Below are positions 43,000 through 55,455 of a DNA stretch of 64,000 nucleotides, in pieces (position 1 is the first letter of the stretch; each line of letters begins with the position of its first letter). The stretch is taken from NCBI GenBank assembly GCA_031213475.1, contig JARUPZ010000025.1, positions 1,996,077 through 2,060,076 on the forward strand, written 5' to 3'. Under the pieces are notes generated by a model. The model made no database searches. It saw nothing but the letters and a program-made list of their open reading frames with translations, and was not told where the DNA came from. Both the position numbers and the translations under genes were made by a program. Origin of the DNA: Nereocystis luetkeana. Taxonomy: Eukaryota; Sar; Phaeophyceae; Laminariales; Laminariaceae.

Positions 43000-45900
43000 T
43001 CTCACTTACATTGTTCGATCGTTCGGGCGCGGAAACGGTTACCTTTCGAATTGACGAAATGTTTCTACCGTGTGCACCGCACCGAGCATAGTCACCTTCT
43101 CGATCGAGGTTGCTGCGTGACCCCGTCCAGCTGTCGCCCTAGCTTGAGCGCTCTGACCCTCGCAAGCCTGTCCGTTTCTCGAAGACGCTCATCTGTGTCG
43201 ATCATTTGGGGGTGGTCAGCTTTTCTTTTACCCACCGTACAGAGTGAAGGACACGCGAGCATCGCCGAGGTTGTGATGCTTCCGTATTTTCTCACATGGG
43301 GAGCTCAATATCACACCCGAAGTATATCACTTCTAAAACCGCGGAACCAATCGGCTAGTCCTACAGCACCCATGCTAGTAGTACTACCATGCTTCAAGGT
43401 AGCCGGTCACCTGAGGAGCTCACAAGGCCAGAAAAAATTGCCTCAGAAGGCAAACGTGCAAGCCCTCACCGTGAGATGAGTCACCGTAAAGAACACAGTC
43501 AGAACCGAGCACGCTGCTGCCCGGAAGCTTTTTCTCGTGTTCGAAAATGCTGGGTCCTACGCTACGGTGCTGCACATTCCCGTGTAACATCTCCAAACAT
43601 TATATTTCGCCGCATATCTCGGCCTTGGATGCTTGACACCGTCGGTAGGTGTCAGCAGTGCGTCGGTACGAGTGCTGTATAGAAACGAGCACGGAGCCTG
43701 CCCGCTAAATTGCCAAAGACCGGGATTTTCTGTGTACATTGTACATCTCGAGCGTCGAGATACGCCATCGCCCCCCTGCGTCGCCCCATATGGCATGTGG
43801 ATAAATGCCAAACACTGGAAAACAGCGTATGTAGCAGAGGCATTATACTGGTGCCCGGTCTTCGTGCGGAAACACAATGATGGCCGAGTGTCCTTGGTTT
43901 GCAGCGGCTCTGTGCCACTCAGCCGAGCAACTGCTGTACCTTGTGTTCTGCGGTCTTGAGCGGGTCAAACTTGTTTTTCTTGTTTCCCGACGGTAGGCGC
44001 CGCCACGGGATTGCTCTTAACCCTGCCGAGCCAATGACTTATGTTTACCAGGCTCAACGTTACGTCAGGTGCCACCCGGCCACTCGCCCAAGTGGCGTGT
44101 GCGAGCGCGGGTGTGAAAATCGGCGTGCCTTTTACGCCGCAGCACACGTCGGATCAAACATTCCCGCGCTTCACACAACCTACCGCCACCGCACGCCATC
44201 TTATGCATCGCTGACTGTCGACTGGTGTTACGGTATGAAACCGATATTTTTACAACTGCTTTTGCCCGACTCGTGCGGGTGGTTCAGTACCTCACTCAAC
44301 ATTTCGTCATGACAGCATCTTGTTGGGCGCACTGCAGAGTGTAACCCCATGGAGGGGCATATCGCGAAAACAAGCAAGCTTGGAGGCGAACAGCGACCGC
44401 AAGGACACGAGGTGGTCATTTCTGTAGTAGTAAGGTTCCGAGCGGCGGAACGTATTCGACCTGACCCCCCCCCCCCCCCCCCCCCTTTCCCGTGTATTCC
44501 CTATAGGTAGGGTTGGCGTCGGTTGGCAGCGACACTGTAAAATACGCCGCTCACGACGTGGGCCAGAAAACCAGGAAACGGGCTTGGTTTTGGCTCTGTC
44601 ACAGCTGGTAATCGAATCAGATAAATTGTGCGGGGTGAAGTACATTCATTTCGCACACGGGGAATGGTCTTATCACCTCGTGTTTATGGCAAGGCACCCA
44701 CGAGCCAGATACACAGTACCCCCATTTCTGCTGTGCTTGACATCGAGTAAACCCCCTCCCCCCGCCACTAAAATCGTACGAATCGTAAGCCCATCTCACT
44801 CCCATCACTCAGTATCACTCAGATGAATGCGCGGCTTCAAGTAACTTCAGTATAACGACTCCCGACTGTCGCACCTGAAGCGCGCGTAATATCCACGGCG
44901 CACCCGCGGCAAACTCGAATCCCCCGCAGCCTCAGTCTAGGGTCATCCGCGCACCGTTGAGCGGCTCGCTCGACGGATACGCCAGGGTAGAGCTGAGCTA
45001 AGATCCGCAGGCACGTCGCAGCTCCCACGCCGGATTTTGTGCTCGAGTTCTCTGTGGGATGTGCTCGTCTTCCAGAGAAGTTTCCTGCGACGGGAAAAAT
45101 GTTGGCGTTGGATTCAAGCGCTGTGCTTTCCGCGTGGGCACATAGGACGGTGTCTCGTTCTCAGCTTAACGGTTATCATCGAAGGGGGTTGTTGGGTCGG
45201 TATATCGCGTTAGAATATACGATATCGCATGTACGCGTTGTGTATGTATATTGTTCCGATCTCACCAGATCTAACGAGAATGTAGTCAGCAAGAGATACA
45301 ACAAGACGAGTCGTAGATCATCCCATGGGGTACAAGGAACATCGAGTACCAGGTCATGTAGAATACGATATGCCCGACGTATTGGGGTGATCCGAATGTC
45401 GACCACAACAACAGGCGATTGGACCAGAGATGCGAGGCCCACAAGCTCAATCTCCACCGTGACCGCTCTGCGGTAGGGGTACCGGCAGTTGACTTACCTG
45501 AGACAGCTGACGTGAGATCCTGTATGTCTCATCACCTACACTGCTTTTTTGAGGGAAAAAAAACATATGCTCAACCTCGACGTATCGTCGCTGTTGTGCC
45601 AAGAACAAACAATCAGAAACAAGAGTTCTGATACTGCATAGACCTCAGGTGTGGAACCCCGTGCGTCAGAAATAGTTTCAGGCAACAAATGCCTCGAAGG
45701 GGCCCTACAAAACTCCGGTGCCATCCTTGCGCCGTAGGAAGGTTCACTTCTGGTAAATTGCAGTTATGTTTCAGGGTCTAAGGTATCTGTAACAGCCACG
45801 GTCGGGTGGGTGGAGTGTCTAAAAGCACAATTATTGCCTCGACTGGGAACCAACGTTATATTAGTTAAGGCTAGTATCAGCATCGTCAGGAAGCCCTGGG

Positions 45901-46080
45901 GAAGGGCTGCGAGGATGGTTGGATGCAGATACCGTTCCTGGTGTCGTTCGGCTGCAGGTGGTGTGGGGTGTTATACGACCGCCCGTTGATACCGTTCATC
46001 CCCTTGCGTAACTGGTACTGCGCCTATTGCTCCGTACTTGTTTTATCTTCTCCTATCAAGACGCTCATAGCATGCGTTGT
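43000..46080. other. Long stretch without a confident gene
   Basis: About 3 kb with several ORFs of 90-200 residues on both strands (for example + 42877-43479, + 43899-44312, - 44837-45028). None shows a recognised domain, and splice evidence is weak. A C-run of about 20 sits at 44466-44485. Confidence 0.4.
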
Positions 46081-46084
46081 TGGC

Positions 46085-46148
46085 TTAAGTGAGAACATCA
46101 TCATCATCATCGTCATCAGGCTCATCAATTTCATCATGATCGTCATCA
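46085..46148 (-). CDS. Possible short terminal exon with acidic tail
   Basis: After CTCTACAG the minus strand reads, following one base, DDDHDEIDEPDDDDDDVLT and a TAA. The poly-Asp is encoded by a GAT-type microsatellite, so evidence is thin. The entry phase (two bases needed) also fits the exon at 47792-48530, making this an alternative end to the route via 42956. Confidence 0.25.
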
Positions 46149-46956
46149 CTGTAGAGCCGGAAGCACCCGGAGACGCAGACGAAAGCATCGATCCACCTCC
46201 CGGGTATAGGACATCTGTTGATGTGGGTGATACACACTCTCCCCGTTATCTAGACCTCCAGATTCGAAACTTATCCGAGGGTGTGTGTTGCACCTTACGT
46301 GCTATACTGGTACACGGTGGCATCATCGGAGTGATTGGATGGGAACTTCCGCGGTTTTGTTCAACCCACTATTGCGGTACCTCAGGCGGAAAGTATGCCT
46401 CGCCGTTCATAGAGCATTTTCTTTTATGCGAACTTGGCCCGGACGCACTGTCTGGCCAGGCTCTGGCACGCTTTGTGGTCTGGGGTGGGGTCAAGGTCAG
46501 GGTTAGGACTGGGATTAGGGCTAGCCATTGGGCTAAGTCTACGCCCGTGCCTTGCTGTGTAGCAGGGCGTCATAGGGAAAAAGGAGGTCAACCGTTAGCA
46601 GATTCGGCCTAACACGTTGATACTGTAGAACATATCGAAACGATAATACAAAATATCTCGCAAGAAAGCCCGACCGGCAATCGCAGGAAACTCAGCACTT
46701 ACTTGGGAGACATTGGCACTGACGATAGCGTACTGTAGAACGCATTCATTCCCCAAAAACCGAAAGCAAATATGTTGTTGGTCAGTATTTCGGTCCCGAA
46801 TGAAAAGTATACATTTGTGTCCTGAATTGTGTATTCCGTATTGGCCTGTCCAGAAAGGAGAAACACCTTGTCGAAATATGAGCAAGGTCGAGCACCACAT
46901 TGTGGCACTGTGTACCGTCGAACAACCTTGGGCATAGGTTATGAATATTATTTAGT

Positions 46957-47054
46957 TTAACCCCTTTAGAGCCGCAGTCCCGTTTTGGGGACAAACTACT
47001 TGAAATTAGAGTGGTTTGTCCCCACATATGGGACTGCGGTTCTAAGAGGGTTAA
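46957..47054. mobile_element. Family A element flanked by TTAA
   Basis: The left end is TTAACCCCTTTAGAGCCGC and the right end is GCGGTTCTAAGAGGGTTAA, with TTAA at both boundaries and nearly perfect arms. Confidence 0.9.
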
Positions 47055-47474
47055 GCTTTCGCCGTTGAGCACAGTTTCTCGACCCAATTTCCCTACCATC
47101 CCCTAAATAGTGAGCCTTATGTGTTCACCAGTCTACCCAGAAAGGTTAAGTAACGACCGTACCTTGATGTGATATCCAAGCGGTCTTTACACTTCGGGGC
47201 ATCGTGGTACTCGAGTAGGATATGTATTTGTTTCGTGGACCGACACCGCAACTGACCACCGAACATAACCGAGCTCGATTTTTTTTATCAAATACTCGGA
47301 GTTCGACATGTTTCGCGTCACCTCGGAAAGATGCCGAACTGTCTTCGTTCCGATTCTCATCAGCGTAGGCGTTATCATCGTCTGGGCGTTGCAGGTTCCA
47401 GGAAGAAGTGTCGACCACGACTCCCAGGCTGGTGTAGTACCTACCCAACGCAGGGATGGCAGTGGTGTAGTTGT

Positions 47475-47760
47475 CATCGCCTTCGGCGGCGGCGTCTATG
47501 GCATCTCCGGCGGCGGCGGTTGAAGTAGCGGTGACGCCGGCAGCGAAGGTCGTAGCGGCAGCAGCGGTGGTGGTAGTCGTGGTTGTGGCTGTGTGGGTGG
47601 TGGCAGGGACGGTGGTGGTGGTGGTTATGGTGGTGGAGGTGATGGGTGGGGCGGTGGTCGTGGGGGCATTTATAGTGGTGGCGGTGGCGGCGGCAGCAGT
47701 GATGCTGGCCGTGGCCGCAATGGTGGTAGCGGTGGTGTGGACGGCGGTGTCTTCTGCCTT
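47475..47760. repeat. GGT/GGC/GTG-rich trinucleotide tract
   Basis: Dense GGTGGT, GGCGGC and GTGGTG words with GTA interruptions. On the minus strand it reads Thr/Ala-rich. It may be exon or the start of the intron after 47792. Confidence 0.75.
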
Positions 47761-47791
47761 CGAAGGACTTTCCAGCCTTCCCGAATGGCAC

Positions 47792-48530
47792 CTGGTCATA
47801 TCTCTGACATAAGCTTTTCCAAGTGGCCCACCGCTCGACGTTTGAACTTGCCACCTCTGTTTTTGTCCTTCGTCAACATCCGATGTTCGCTCTTGCCGTC
47901 TCTCTTGTCGTCCTCTGTCGGCACTCGACCCCTGGTCCGGCCGTCTCATTTCCTCCGGTTTCTCGGCGCTCGATGCTCGGTCCTTCCGTCCTTTTTCTCG
48001 TACTTTGTCGACCCTCGACGTCCGGCCATTCCACCCTTCTTCTTTCGTCCCCCCTCGAGTGCGGCCGATGTCTCCCGTTCCCGTTCCGCCGCAACCAGAG
48101 CAAACGAACTTCGACAATGTGCCGTTCGCGGTGGTATACGAAGAGGTCGCCTTGCGCTCCGCCGAGGAAAATACGCGCTCGCCCCCTTCCGGTAAAACCG
48201 CTGTTGTTGTCGTTGTGATACCGTTGTAGTCCGTGACGGGAGACCGATTGCCTAGACCCTCCGCAGCAGCTTGTGCATCGCAATCTAGCAACCTGTTTAC
48301 CTCCGATGGGTCAGACAAGTCGGGGCCGGAAGGTGCCGTGGTAAACGATTGCCTTCGTGCTGTCGGTTGGTCTTGCCCTGTCCCCGGGTGTGTTGCTTCG
48401 ACGATCGTTGTTCGTGTTTGCCCTTTCCGGTCTAGTTTCGGCTGCTGCAGTAGCAGCGGGTGTGGGGTTGACGCCGGAGCGGGTAGAAGAAGAAGCTCGC
48501 GCGATTCTGTGCCAAATGATGAGCTACTAC
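47792..48530 (-). CDS. Candidate coding exon with a 15-residue charged repeat
   Basis: The minus frame is open from an acceptor (GGCCGACAG, exon from 48530) through more than 1.3 kb. It contains TESRELLLLPAPASTPHP, a Pro/Thr/Ser-rich part, SKFVCSGCGG, and then about five charged 15-residue units (47829-48053) of the type GRKDRASSAEK, MRRPDQGSSADR, RRQERTSDVDE. A donor in frame (ATGACCAG before GTGCCA) would end the exon at 47792, before the Thr/Ala-rich microsatellite, leaving two bases as needed by the exon at 42956. The exact 3' end is uncertain because the frame continues to 47146. No domain is recognised. Confidence 0.45.
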
Positions 48531-49323
48531 CTGTCGGCCAGACAGGCGAACACGCGTGTATATAATACACCGGACATACATGAACGCATTGGAAGGCATG
48601 TGTTAGGCAGAGGGGTCGATTTAGGAGACGGGTGAGTCAGGCGTACAGAAAAAGCGCCTTTTAACCTTTGTGGGACGTTAGAGGGAAACATATTCGGACG
48701 AAAGCACAGCAAAAATACTTGCACGAAACGTATCGGTAAGAGCAAGGGCCACTGCGTGATTCGAGGAGGGAAAAATTGGGTGTGTGTGTCCGAATTACAA
48801 CGCACTGAACATGGGTGAACCACGATGCTTCTCGTACGTGTACTGCTGGGATCTCGCGCGTTTATTTAGATGTTGATGGTACCAACGTCATCGGTGGCTT
48901 GGTCGCTACCTCTGGGTCCCACAGAAGGTAACACGTTCAGGTACGGCACTGTACGGCACTCAATTTCCAAGTGATTTCCCCACGCCACGGAAGAGCAACC
49001 CAAAAGGGTATGAAAATTATTTTTGTGTCTTGAATCGGAATGTGTGGACCGCATTATACGCCATCCTGGACGGAGACATAAGGGTCATTCAAACATCAAT
49101 TTTAGCACGACACGCCCCTAATGTTTTCGTCGGGAGTGGCATAATTAGAATAGTGGGCCCGTGCCGATCCATTTGGCACATCATGTTTGATCGGTGTCCA
49201 AAGCTCTTTCTGAAATAGTCAACACCCCTTTACATTCAAGTTGGCATAATTAACGGAAATGCAGAACACCTTGAGGTGCAAGTTTAGAGAGGGATGTGTC
49301 AGGCCTAAAGCAGTAGACCCCTC

Positions 49324-49422
49324 CTAACCCTCTTGTAACTGCAGTCCCGTTTACCGGGACAAGCCTTCCAATTTCCAAGTAGTTGTTCCCTAAATTTGAC
49401 CGCAGATCCTAAAAAGGATTTA
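49324..49422. mobile_element. Family A element, worn
   Basis: The left end is CTAACCCTCTTGTAACTGC and the right end is CAGATCCTAAAAAGGATTTAA. Confidence 0.72.
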
Positions 49423-51505
49423 AACTGGAATGTGCATCAAGATATTCTGTTTGGTATGTCCCTGCCCAGCCATGTTGGCCATCAGTAAACCGGGGGTCCT
49501 ACGAAAACAAGATAGCTCTCCTTAACCGTGGACCCTCCTATACCTTTAAGCAGTGCTGTGTACAGGGGTACATGTTGAACTGAGGGGCTTGCTTAGGACG
49601 GACGCTTCACCACCGAAGGAATCGCCAACCACGTAAGCCGTTTGAGGCGCAGGGTAGCGCGTGGATGCGGTACTGGCACCACCGGTACCAGTAACGTGTA
49701 CGTAATGGGAAATACTCGTTGAATACGCGCGCAATGGATGCGTGGTAGCTCTCTACATAGATAGGCCAATTCCTTACTTTCATTGCATGCTCTATATAAT
49801 ACCAAGTTAATAACGACGATCTTCTTGACCGTGAACCTTCTCTATCACGCAGCCAGCGCTTTATACCAAGACAAAGAGCCGCCACCAAACGCCATCCGAA
49901 GTAGACGAGGGCGCACTTAGCCTTGACACCGAAGGTTCTTTCGGCTTCTTTATTTATAAGCTCGCGAAGCGAGGCGGAACGGAATTTGACTCGTTCCATG
50001 ATACAGCCTTTATCTAGATACGACTGCGGTACCCTAGCCTGTCCGGATATATATGAAGAGGGTGCATCTGTATGGTCGCCGCAAGGTCCAAACGCGTTGT
50101 AGATTTAGCAACAGATTTCGTGCGGTGTGTATGGTTTAAGCTAGGTCGGGGAACACAACATTTTCGACCGTTGCCGCCAGGCGTATGTGCGGTGCAGTTC
50201 AAAACCAAGTGGAATGCGGTTCAGATTGTGGTTCGGTACGGCTCTTACCTAATCCAAGAAAACATTATCTCACCGACAGGACTTTCAGTTCCTAGACGCG
50301 CTCGATTGTTTTCGAGAGCTCGATTTGTCTGGAACAGGAAGGTTCCCAGTGCCGGATGAACACGAGGTCTTTTCGGGGCGATCTAGGCAATACCCTTAGG
50401 AAAAATAAATGCTCGACCCTGTCATCCTTCACCCGTTCGTTGTTGTCGAGGAAACGATCGCTGAAAAAGGATTGCACCCCGGCGCGAACTCAACGCCCTT
50501 TGCGGCCATTTTCAGTACAATTTTCGCGTTTACGCAGTACGGAGAATGGGTCTGTACCGTACTTTCTCACTCAAAATTGGACGCCATCATGTTGTGTGGT
50601 TTGGCAAAGTAACTAACAATCACATCCCGTGGCGTTGCATGTCGCTGAAACGAAAAGGCTAGAGACGTATGGTATGACGGGTCAGACGATACGATGGTCA
50701 CCGGGCCGAGTGTCTCTCATCGGCCGAAAGGAAAGGACGAAAAATCGGGCCCTCCACCTTAGCACCGGTCGCGCATCTGTTTTCGAGTGTTCGCCGTCAA
50801 ACTACCTACACATCACCCGCCCGCGAGAGAGTGTATCGGGCTTTACAGAAGCGTGTGTAATCTCCTCCAAGTCTGCTGCTGGGCACCTGGACTTATGAGT
50901 TCGTCGAGGCGAGCCGAAACCCATACGATTAAAGTGCTTGCTACCACTAGATTGCAGCGCTTCGTTTCCGTTTTTTTTGTCTATCTCACCCCACTGAGAC
51001 ACGAACATAAAATACGTCCTTCCATCCTGCCCCTGACGGAAGTAAGCGGAAAGCCCTCTCGGTCGGAACCTTGCCTTCGTAACCTGTACGAGTGCAAAAC
51101 GTTAAGAGCAGAGCCAACGACAACATTGTATGGTCGAACTAGATCGATTATATCACATATGTCAGGGATCCGGCAGCCCCAAACACTCTACATCATCCAA
51201 CGGGGGTCTCATCTCTGTCCCACGCGTACAGGATTGCAATTGTGTATAATTTCTGCGTTTTAGCCCATATGTTGTCTTCGCACTATCTCTCTCTCTCGCT
51301 CTCTCTTGGTCGTTAGTCAGATCCGCGTTCGCATTTCAGGCTATTCTCTCTCCCTAATGTCTTCCCCCCCACCACTACCGGTCGTGTCATGCTTTTTGGT
51401 TCCTCGGCGACTCGCGTCAAAGCGCGCTTGCGAAAAAAACAAAACCCGAAGCCGGCGACTCAACACCCCGTCTTATCAATAGCACGCCAACGAACACAAC
51501 CCCAC
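49423..51505. other. Stretch without a confident gene
   Basis: Apart from the uncertain minus ORF at 49607-49999 there are only moderate ORFs, such as + 50072-50359 and + 50787-51263, with no domain, paralogue or splice support. Confidence 0.4.
49607..49999 (-). CDS. Uncertain ORF, 130 residues
   Basis: An ATG in the context ATCATGG opens MERVKFRSASLRELINKEAE, then FGVKAKCALVYFGWRLVAAL and KRWLRDREGS. The first 60 residues look like a basic, partly helical protein; the rest is less convincing. A possible donor (GAGAAG before GTTCAC) falls after REG. No family is recognised, and chance cannot be ruled out. Confidence 0.25.
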   Translation of the reverse strand: MERVKFRSASLRELINKEAERTFGVKAKCALVYFGWRLVAALCLGIKRWLRDREGSRSRRSSLLTWYYIEHAMKVRNWPIYVESYHASIARVFNEYFPLRTRYWYRWCQYRIHALPCASNGLRGWRFLRW

Positions 51506-51644
51506 CTGGCACACGTGATCAGCCACGGTGTTGCAGATCTCGACCATGGTCTGCCGCAGGGCGGGGCTCTTGACAGCCGCCCGCGTGCTCCGCGGCCACA
51601 ACCCCCTTCTTCCGGAGGGAGGGGGCTCCTCGAACGTCACACAC
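51506..51644 (-). CDS. Candidate short coding exon
   Basis: It lies between an acceptor (GACATGCGCAG) and a donor (GTGCCAG before GTGGGG). After one base it reads CVTFEEPPPSGRRGLWPRST, then KSPALRQTMVEICNTVADHV and CQ, leaving in phase 0. The second half looks like a folded helical segment. It needs a preceding exon ending in two bases, which neither neighbour provides directly. Confidence 0.4.
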
Positions 51645-51728
51645 CTGCGCATGTCCGAACCGCGGTGGGGATATCGATGCATGCTACGATGGAGGTGTAC
51701 ACCTACTACAATAGTCCATGAGACTCCT

Positions 51729-51824
51729 TCACCCTTTCTGTACTGCAGTCTCGTCCTGGAGACAAACGACTCGAACTCTAAGTAAACCTTCCTCGAAAAT
51801 GAGACTGCGGTCCTAAAAGGGTAA
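51729..51824. mobile_element. Family A element
   Basis: The left end is TTCACCCTTTCTGTACTGC and the right end is GCGGTCCTAAAAGGGTAAA. Confidence 0.78.
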
Positions 51825-52014
51825 ATAACCGGGAGCTCGAAGGTACCCCACCCCGCAAAAAAAGGCCTAGACGAGAAACAAAAGCAAGCCGAAGAGCTTT
51901 CCCGTGGCGGTCAGCTGTACATACCGGAAAGTGTTCAAACGGAAATGACGTTCCAGCGATAAGCCATGCCATTGTTCCCAATCTTTATTCATTTGAGGAA
52001 ATTCCCGTCAGTCC

Positions 52015-52263
52015 CAGTGACAGTTTGGAGGTAGAACAATTCCACTGAAATTTTTTCTGAACGACGGAGCCCCATAGCCCACAATCGTCGGAATGCTGAT
52101 ATTGGCTCGGCAAGTGACGCTTGTTTAAACTTGGACCATCTGGGATTGTTCATCGGGATGCAATTTGATTTTTGCTGAAGAAATAGGTTTTCGGGTAGAG
52201 GCATGGAGCGCCTTACGTGAGGAGCCACATAAACGTTAGGGCGAACCTCTATCGTATAACGCC
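52015..52263. mobile_element. Family F element
   Basis: The right end is GAACCTCTATCGTATAACGC. The left end is diverged (TTTGGAGGTAGAACAATTCC). The interior has TTCATCGGGATGCAATTTG and GAGGAGC as in the 37.7 kb copy. Another right end only is at about 52690-52717 (GCTACCTCTATTGTAACACG). Confidence 0.75.
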
Positions 52264-53318
52264 TCCCTAGTGACAGTTTGGGGCCAACGGGCGCTATTAT
52301 ACTACCCCTATGGTCGGCCGCGTCTGTCCTCAAGGCGTCAAGGAGCTCTGCAACAAGTAATCCGGCGTACGTATCGTGATCATCGAGGCTGTATATGTAG
52401 GTAGGCTTCGTCTGCAACCCGCATCTAATTGTTGATCGGGATGGAACAGCTATGTCTCGGATACAGTATTGGGCCTCAGCTACGGTCCCCCCGCGACGAA
52501 GGTGTAGCGATGTTTACATGATTCTCCCCTCGCCCAGAATTTAAACGTTTGAGAGAAGGAACCTAAGCGCACGACCGGAGAAAACAATGCTTTTATGGCC
52601 TGTAAATACGTCGGATACCATTGTAGAGCGAAACGGCATTTTTCAGTCTCCCATTGAGGATACCCCCGAATGAAAGAAATCCGATGACTAGAGGGTGCTA
52701 CCTCTATTGTAACACGCTTTGGTGCGCCTCTTAGCCACACCAGCAACTGCCCCCGAAGGCCAGCGAAACTGAACTTCGTGAGTCCGACCGACCCCCTCGC
52801 CTTTCCTCCCACCCCCCGGCCGCCTAGCCTTCAAGACGTTCGCTGGGGTATGCACTCCTGCCTCATGGTACCGCGAAAAGAGCCAGGCGAAGGTAGAGGG
52901 GGTTTTTCTTTGGTAAACTAGTCAATCCGGCTGACAATGGCTCTGACGTCAAATGAGCGATCGCCTACCCCTATGTTGTAAACCTTGCGAGGCGTGCTGG
53001 CATGCTACGGTAGGGCCAGCGGATATTTTTGCTTGAAAAACCCCAACGCCTGGCTTTATCAAGAAAACAATTGTAAAACGCTAGTGGCAGTCTAGCGATA
53101 TTGGGCTGAGGCCCCCGGTCAGTCAGATAAAACCCCGTAACAACAGTTCTTCCTCGCTGTCGTAGCACTTCCTCCTGTAGGCGGTTCGTTGTAAGTTTCG
53201 TTGTTCGTGGGGGTGGTTTCGTTTTTTGAGGAGGTTAATCTTTCTCGGTGAGGTGGCATGCCCCTCACGTTTGTCCGCATCTTCGCGAGCTTGGCGAAAA
53301 CAGTAGGTACCTCCCCGA

Positions 53319-53569
53319 CGCGAGCTTCAAAGTATCACCCTAATTGTCCGAGGCCCTTTATTGCAAGAGGAGCTCTATGCATCACCCGAGACCGACTTCT
53401 GGGAAAGCTAAACATACAGTCCGATGACTAATACAAAGGCCGACGTACATCAACAAAAATGTAGCGGAACAGTATCGGTGCAGTATTTCGGCTATGTAGG
53501 ATTAGGGATCACGGAGAGGAAGAAATAGTTCGGCCGGAAATTGCTACATATCCCTATCCTAGCGCGCCT
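53319..53569. mobile_element. Degenerate family F element
   Basis: It is in the same orientation as the 41.5 kb copy: TCACCCTAATTGTCCGAGG and AGAGGAGCTC on the left, GCCGGAAATTGCTACAT and CCCTATCCTAGCGCG on the right. Confidence 0.6.
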
Positions 53570-54583
53570 GCCCCGACTACCGTAGGATGAGACCACGGTG
53601 AGATTGAATAGATCCTGCACGCCCTTTTGCCTGGCTTCCTAGAAAGCGAGCCCCGCGCGTCAAATCCCTGGCCAGTCGCTGCATGCAATCTCCCCACCAT
53701 TGTCTTCCCGGGTGAAGCCAACCCTAGGTTCTCATATTCGCGACTATTTCCACATTCCCGGCCCACCGTCGAGCTGTAGATATACATCGTATCGCGCCCC
53801 CCCGCCTCCCGCGTCACTGCCTGCTCCGTGAAAAGCTGAAAATTATCTAAAATGCGATATATGTAGGGCTGTGAGTTAGCTGGAGTTCCCGCCTAGCTAA
53901 TAGTTGACTGGCTTCGCCAGCAAACTAACTGACATTAGTCGACTAGTTGGCTGGCGCCAAAAAGCCTCCCCTGGGCGAGGGGGGGGCGCTGGAGGCGCCC
54001 CCAAAGGGCCCTCCAGAGACGCCACTGGCGAATCCCGCTGAAGGCGCCGCGAGAGTATAACCAATACGCTATTTGCCTTAATGATACACTCAAAAAGTGT
54101 GAATGAACGGCCAGGTTTATCTCTAGTTTTGATCGCGAAAAGGGTATTTGTTTAGTTCGTTTTAGTGTATCGGACTCTATCGGGATGCACCAGAAGTATG
54201 GACGTGCCACTCCCGTTTGGAGATCTCTTACTGGTGCCCCATTTCGTCCCTGACGGCAAATACGTATATACTCGTACGGCACGCGGTAGCAAACCATCAG
54301 TAAAATAACGCAGAACCGTAACGTAGAAAACAGATTGAACCCCCTTCTATGACTGGAGAAACGATAATAGTTTATTCCTCGCCAGTGACTAAGCGATTCA
54401 AGAACGGTTCATAGTTGAGCTAGCAAGTACCATCCCATACCCTCCGTGGCATTGGACGAGCTACCAACTAACACACAAATCGAATCTGTGCTCTACGATG
54501 TTTTAGTTCTTAACTTTAAGATCGTCGCTGAATAGATATGCAGCTCAGGGCGAGCACTGCCCAAACACCAGAGCCAGAGGTGC

Positions 54584-54817
54584 TCATTTCCCACTGGACA
54601 CTGAACATGCTAACGAGAGAGACGTGATGCCTTGGGCTTTTGACAGGCCAGGCTCAGCGCTGCCGGTACCTTCGGCCCTGCCACCATCGGCACCGGCACA
54701 ATCGATCGCGATTGGTTGGTGTCTGATGAGTTGCAGAATGTCTATCAGTGTGCTTGCAGCGTGGTAGTACCTCTTGGGGTGGCCGGGGAATGCGTCCTCG
54801 GTACCAACCAAACCTTC
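54584..54817 (-). CDS. Candidate coding exon ending in a stop or donor
   Basis: After CCTTGCTTGTAG the frame begins in phase 0: EGLVGTEDAFPGHPKRYYHA, then ASTLIDILQLIRHQPIAIDC and AGADGGRAEGTGSAEPGLSK, with a TGA at 54584-54586. The segment from PGHPKRYYHA to HQPIA has the look of a folded helical protein. It could join the large ORF at 57652-59365 if that exon ends at 58324 (phase 0). It could be a last exon, or end earlier at a GT such as the one after GCCGAAG. Not recognised. Confidence 0.4.
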   Translation of the reverse strand, partial: EGLVGTEDAFPGHPKRYYHAASTLIDILQLIRHQPIAIDCAGADGGRAEGTGSAEPGLSKAQGITSLSLACSVSSGK

Positions 54818-55455
54818 CTACAAGCAAGGAAACCCAGATTTGAAAAGTGGCTGGATGGTTGACACCGCCGCACCGAACAATAATACCTATCAACAAATAA
54901 CTAGCTGGCAACTATTAGTTAGCCAGCTTACAGCCCTAGACAGGCATCACAGCTTCTACGCGGCAGCATGGGCTAAAACAACTAGATCAGGAGCAAAACT
55001 CCCGGGTTGGTTCAGATCATACTTCCGATCACGAAGAGCGGGAATCGATGATCTACCCGAAGTGCGCAACCATGCTGAATACCACCTGGTATACCAAGAG
55101 CGCGCGCCCTTTGCGCGAACCTTCGCCACCGCGGATATCCATCGAAAAGTTCATCTTTCCATCCTAACCCCCCGCCCCCCCCCCGCGTCTCTTCTTCCCA
55201 AGTTAGTGGAAGCCCACAAATGAACCACTTGCCTGTCTTCGCAAGAAAGGTCCCCGCGCCCAGCACGATACACGTTCGTACATCGCTCGAGCAGGCACTG
55301 AGCCCAGGTTCCTTCTGAAAGTGGAATCCTTTCGGCACGACCAAGCTCCGCCCCACCGGCGATTCGTCCATTCCACGAGGAACCTGATTATTTGGCGATG
55401 TAGTTTTTGCCGCCGACGGTTGCAGATTGTCAGCAGCAGTTTTTTTCTCCCGGAC

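Noticed and set aside
44837..45028. Minus-strand segment with TTAGCTCAG and GGGATTCGAGTTTGCC, resembling tRNA arms, and a 63-residue ORF
   Set aside because: The D-arm cannot close, the spacing is too long and the acceptor ends do not pair. The ORF has no splice or domain support.
45923..46612. 229-residue + strand ORF with hydrophobic stretches
   Set aside because: Much of the hydrophobic Ile/Ser part comes from a CAT/CGT microsatellite, and no membrane protein family is apparent. The opposite strand gives an equally plausible acidic tail.
54774..55223. 149-residue + strand ORF
   Set aside because: It lies opposite the candidate exon at 54584-54817 and beside another minus ORF (55012-55482). 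No domain or start context favours it.
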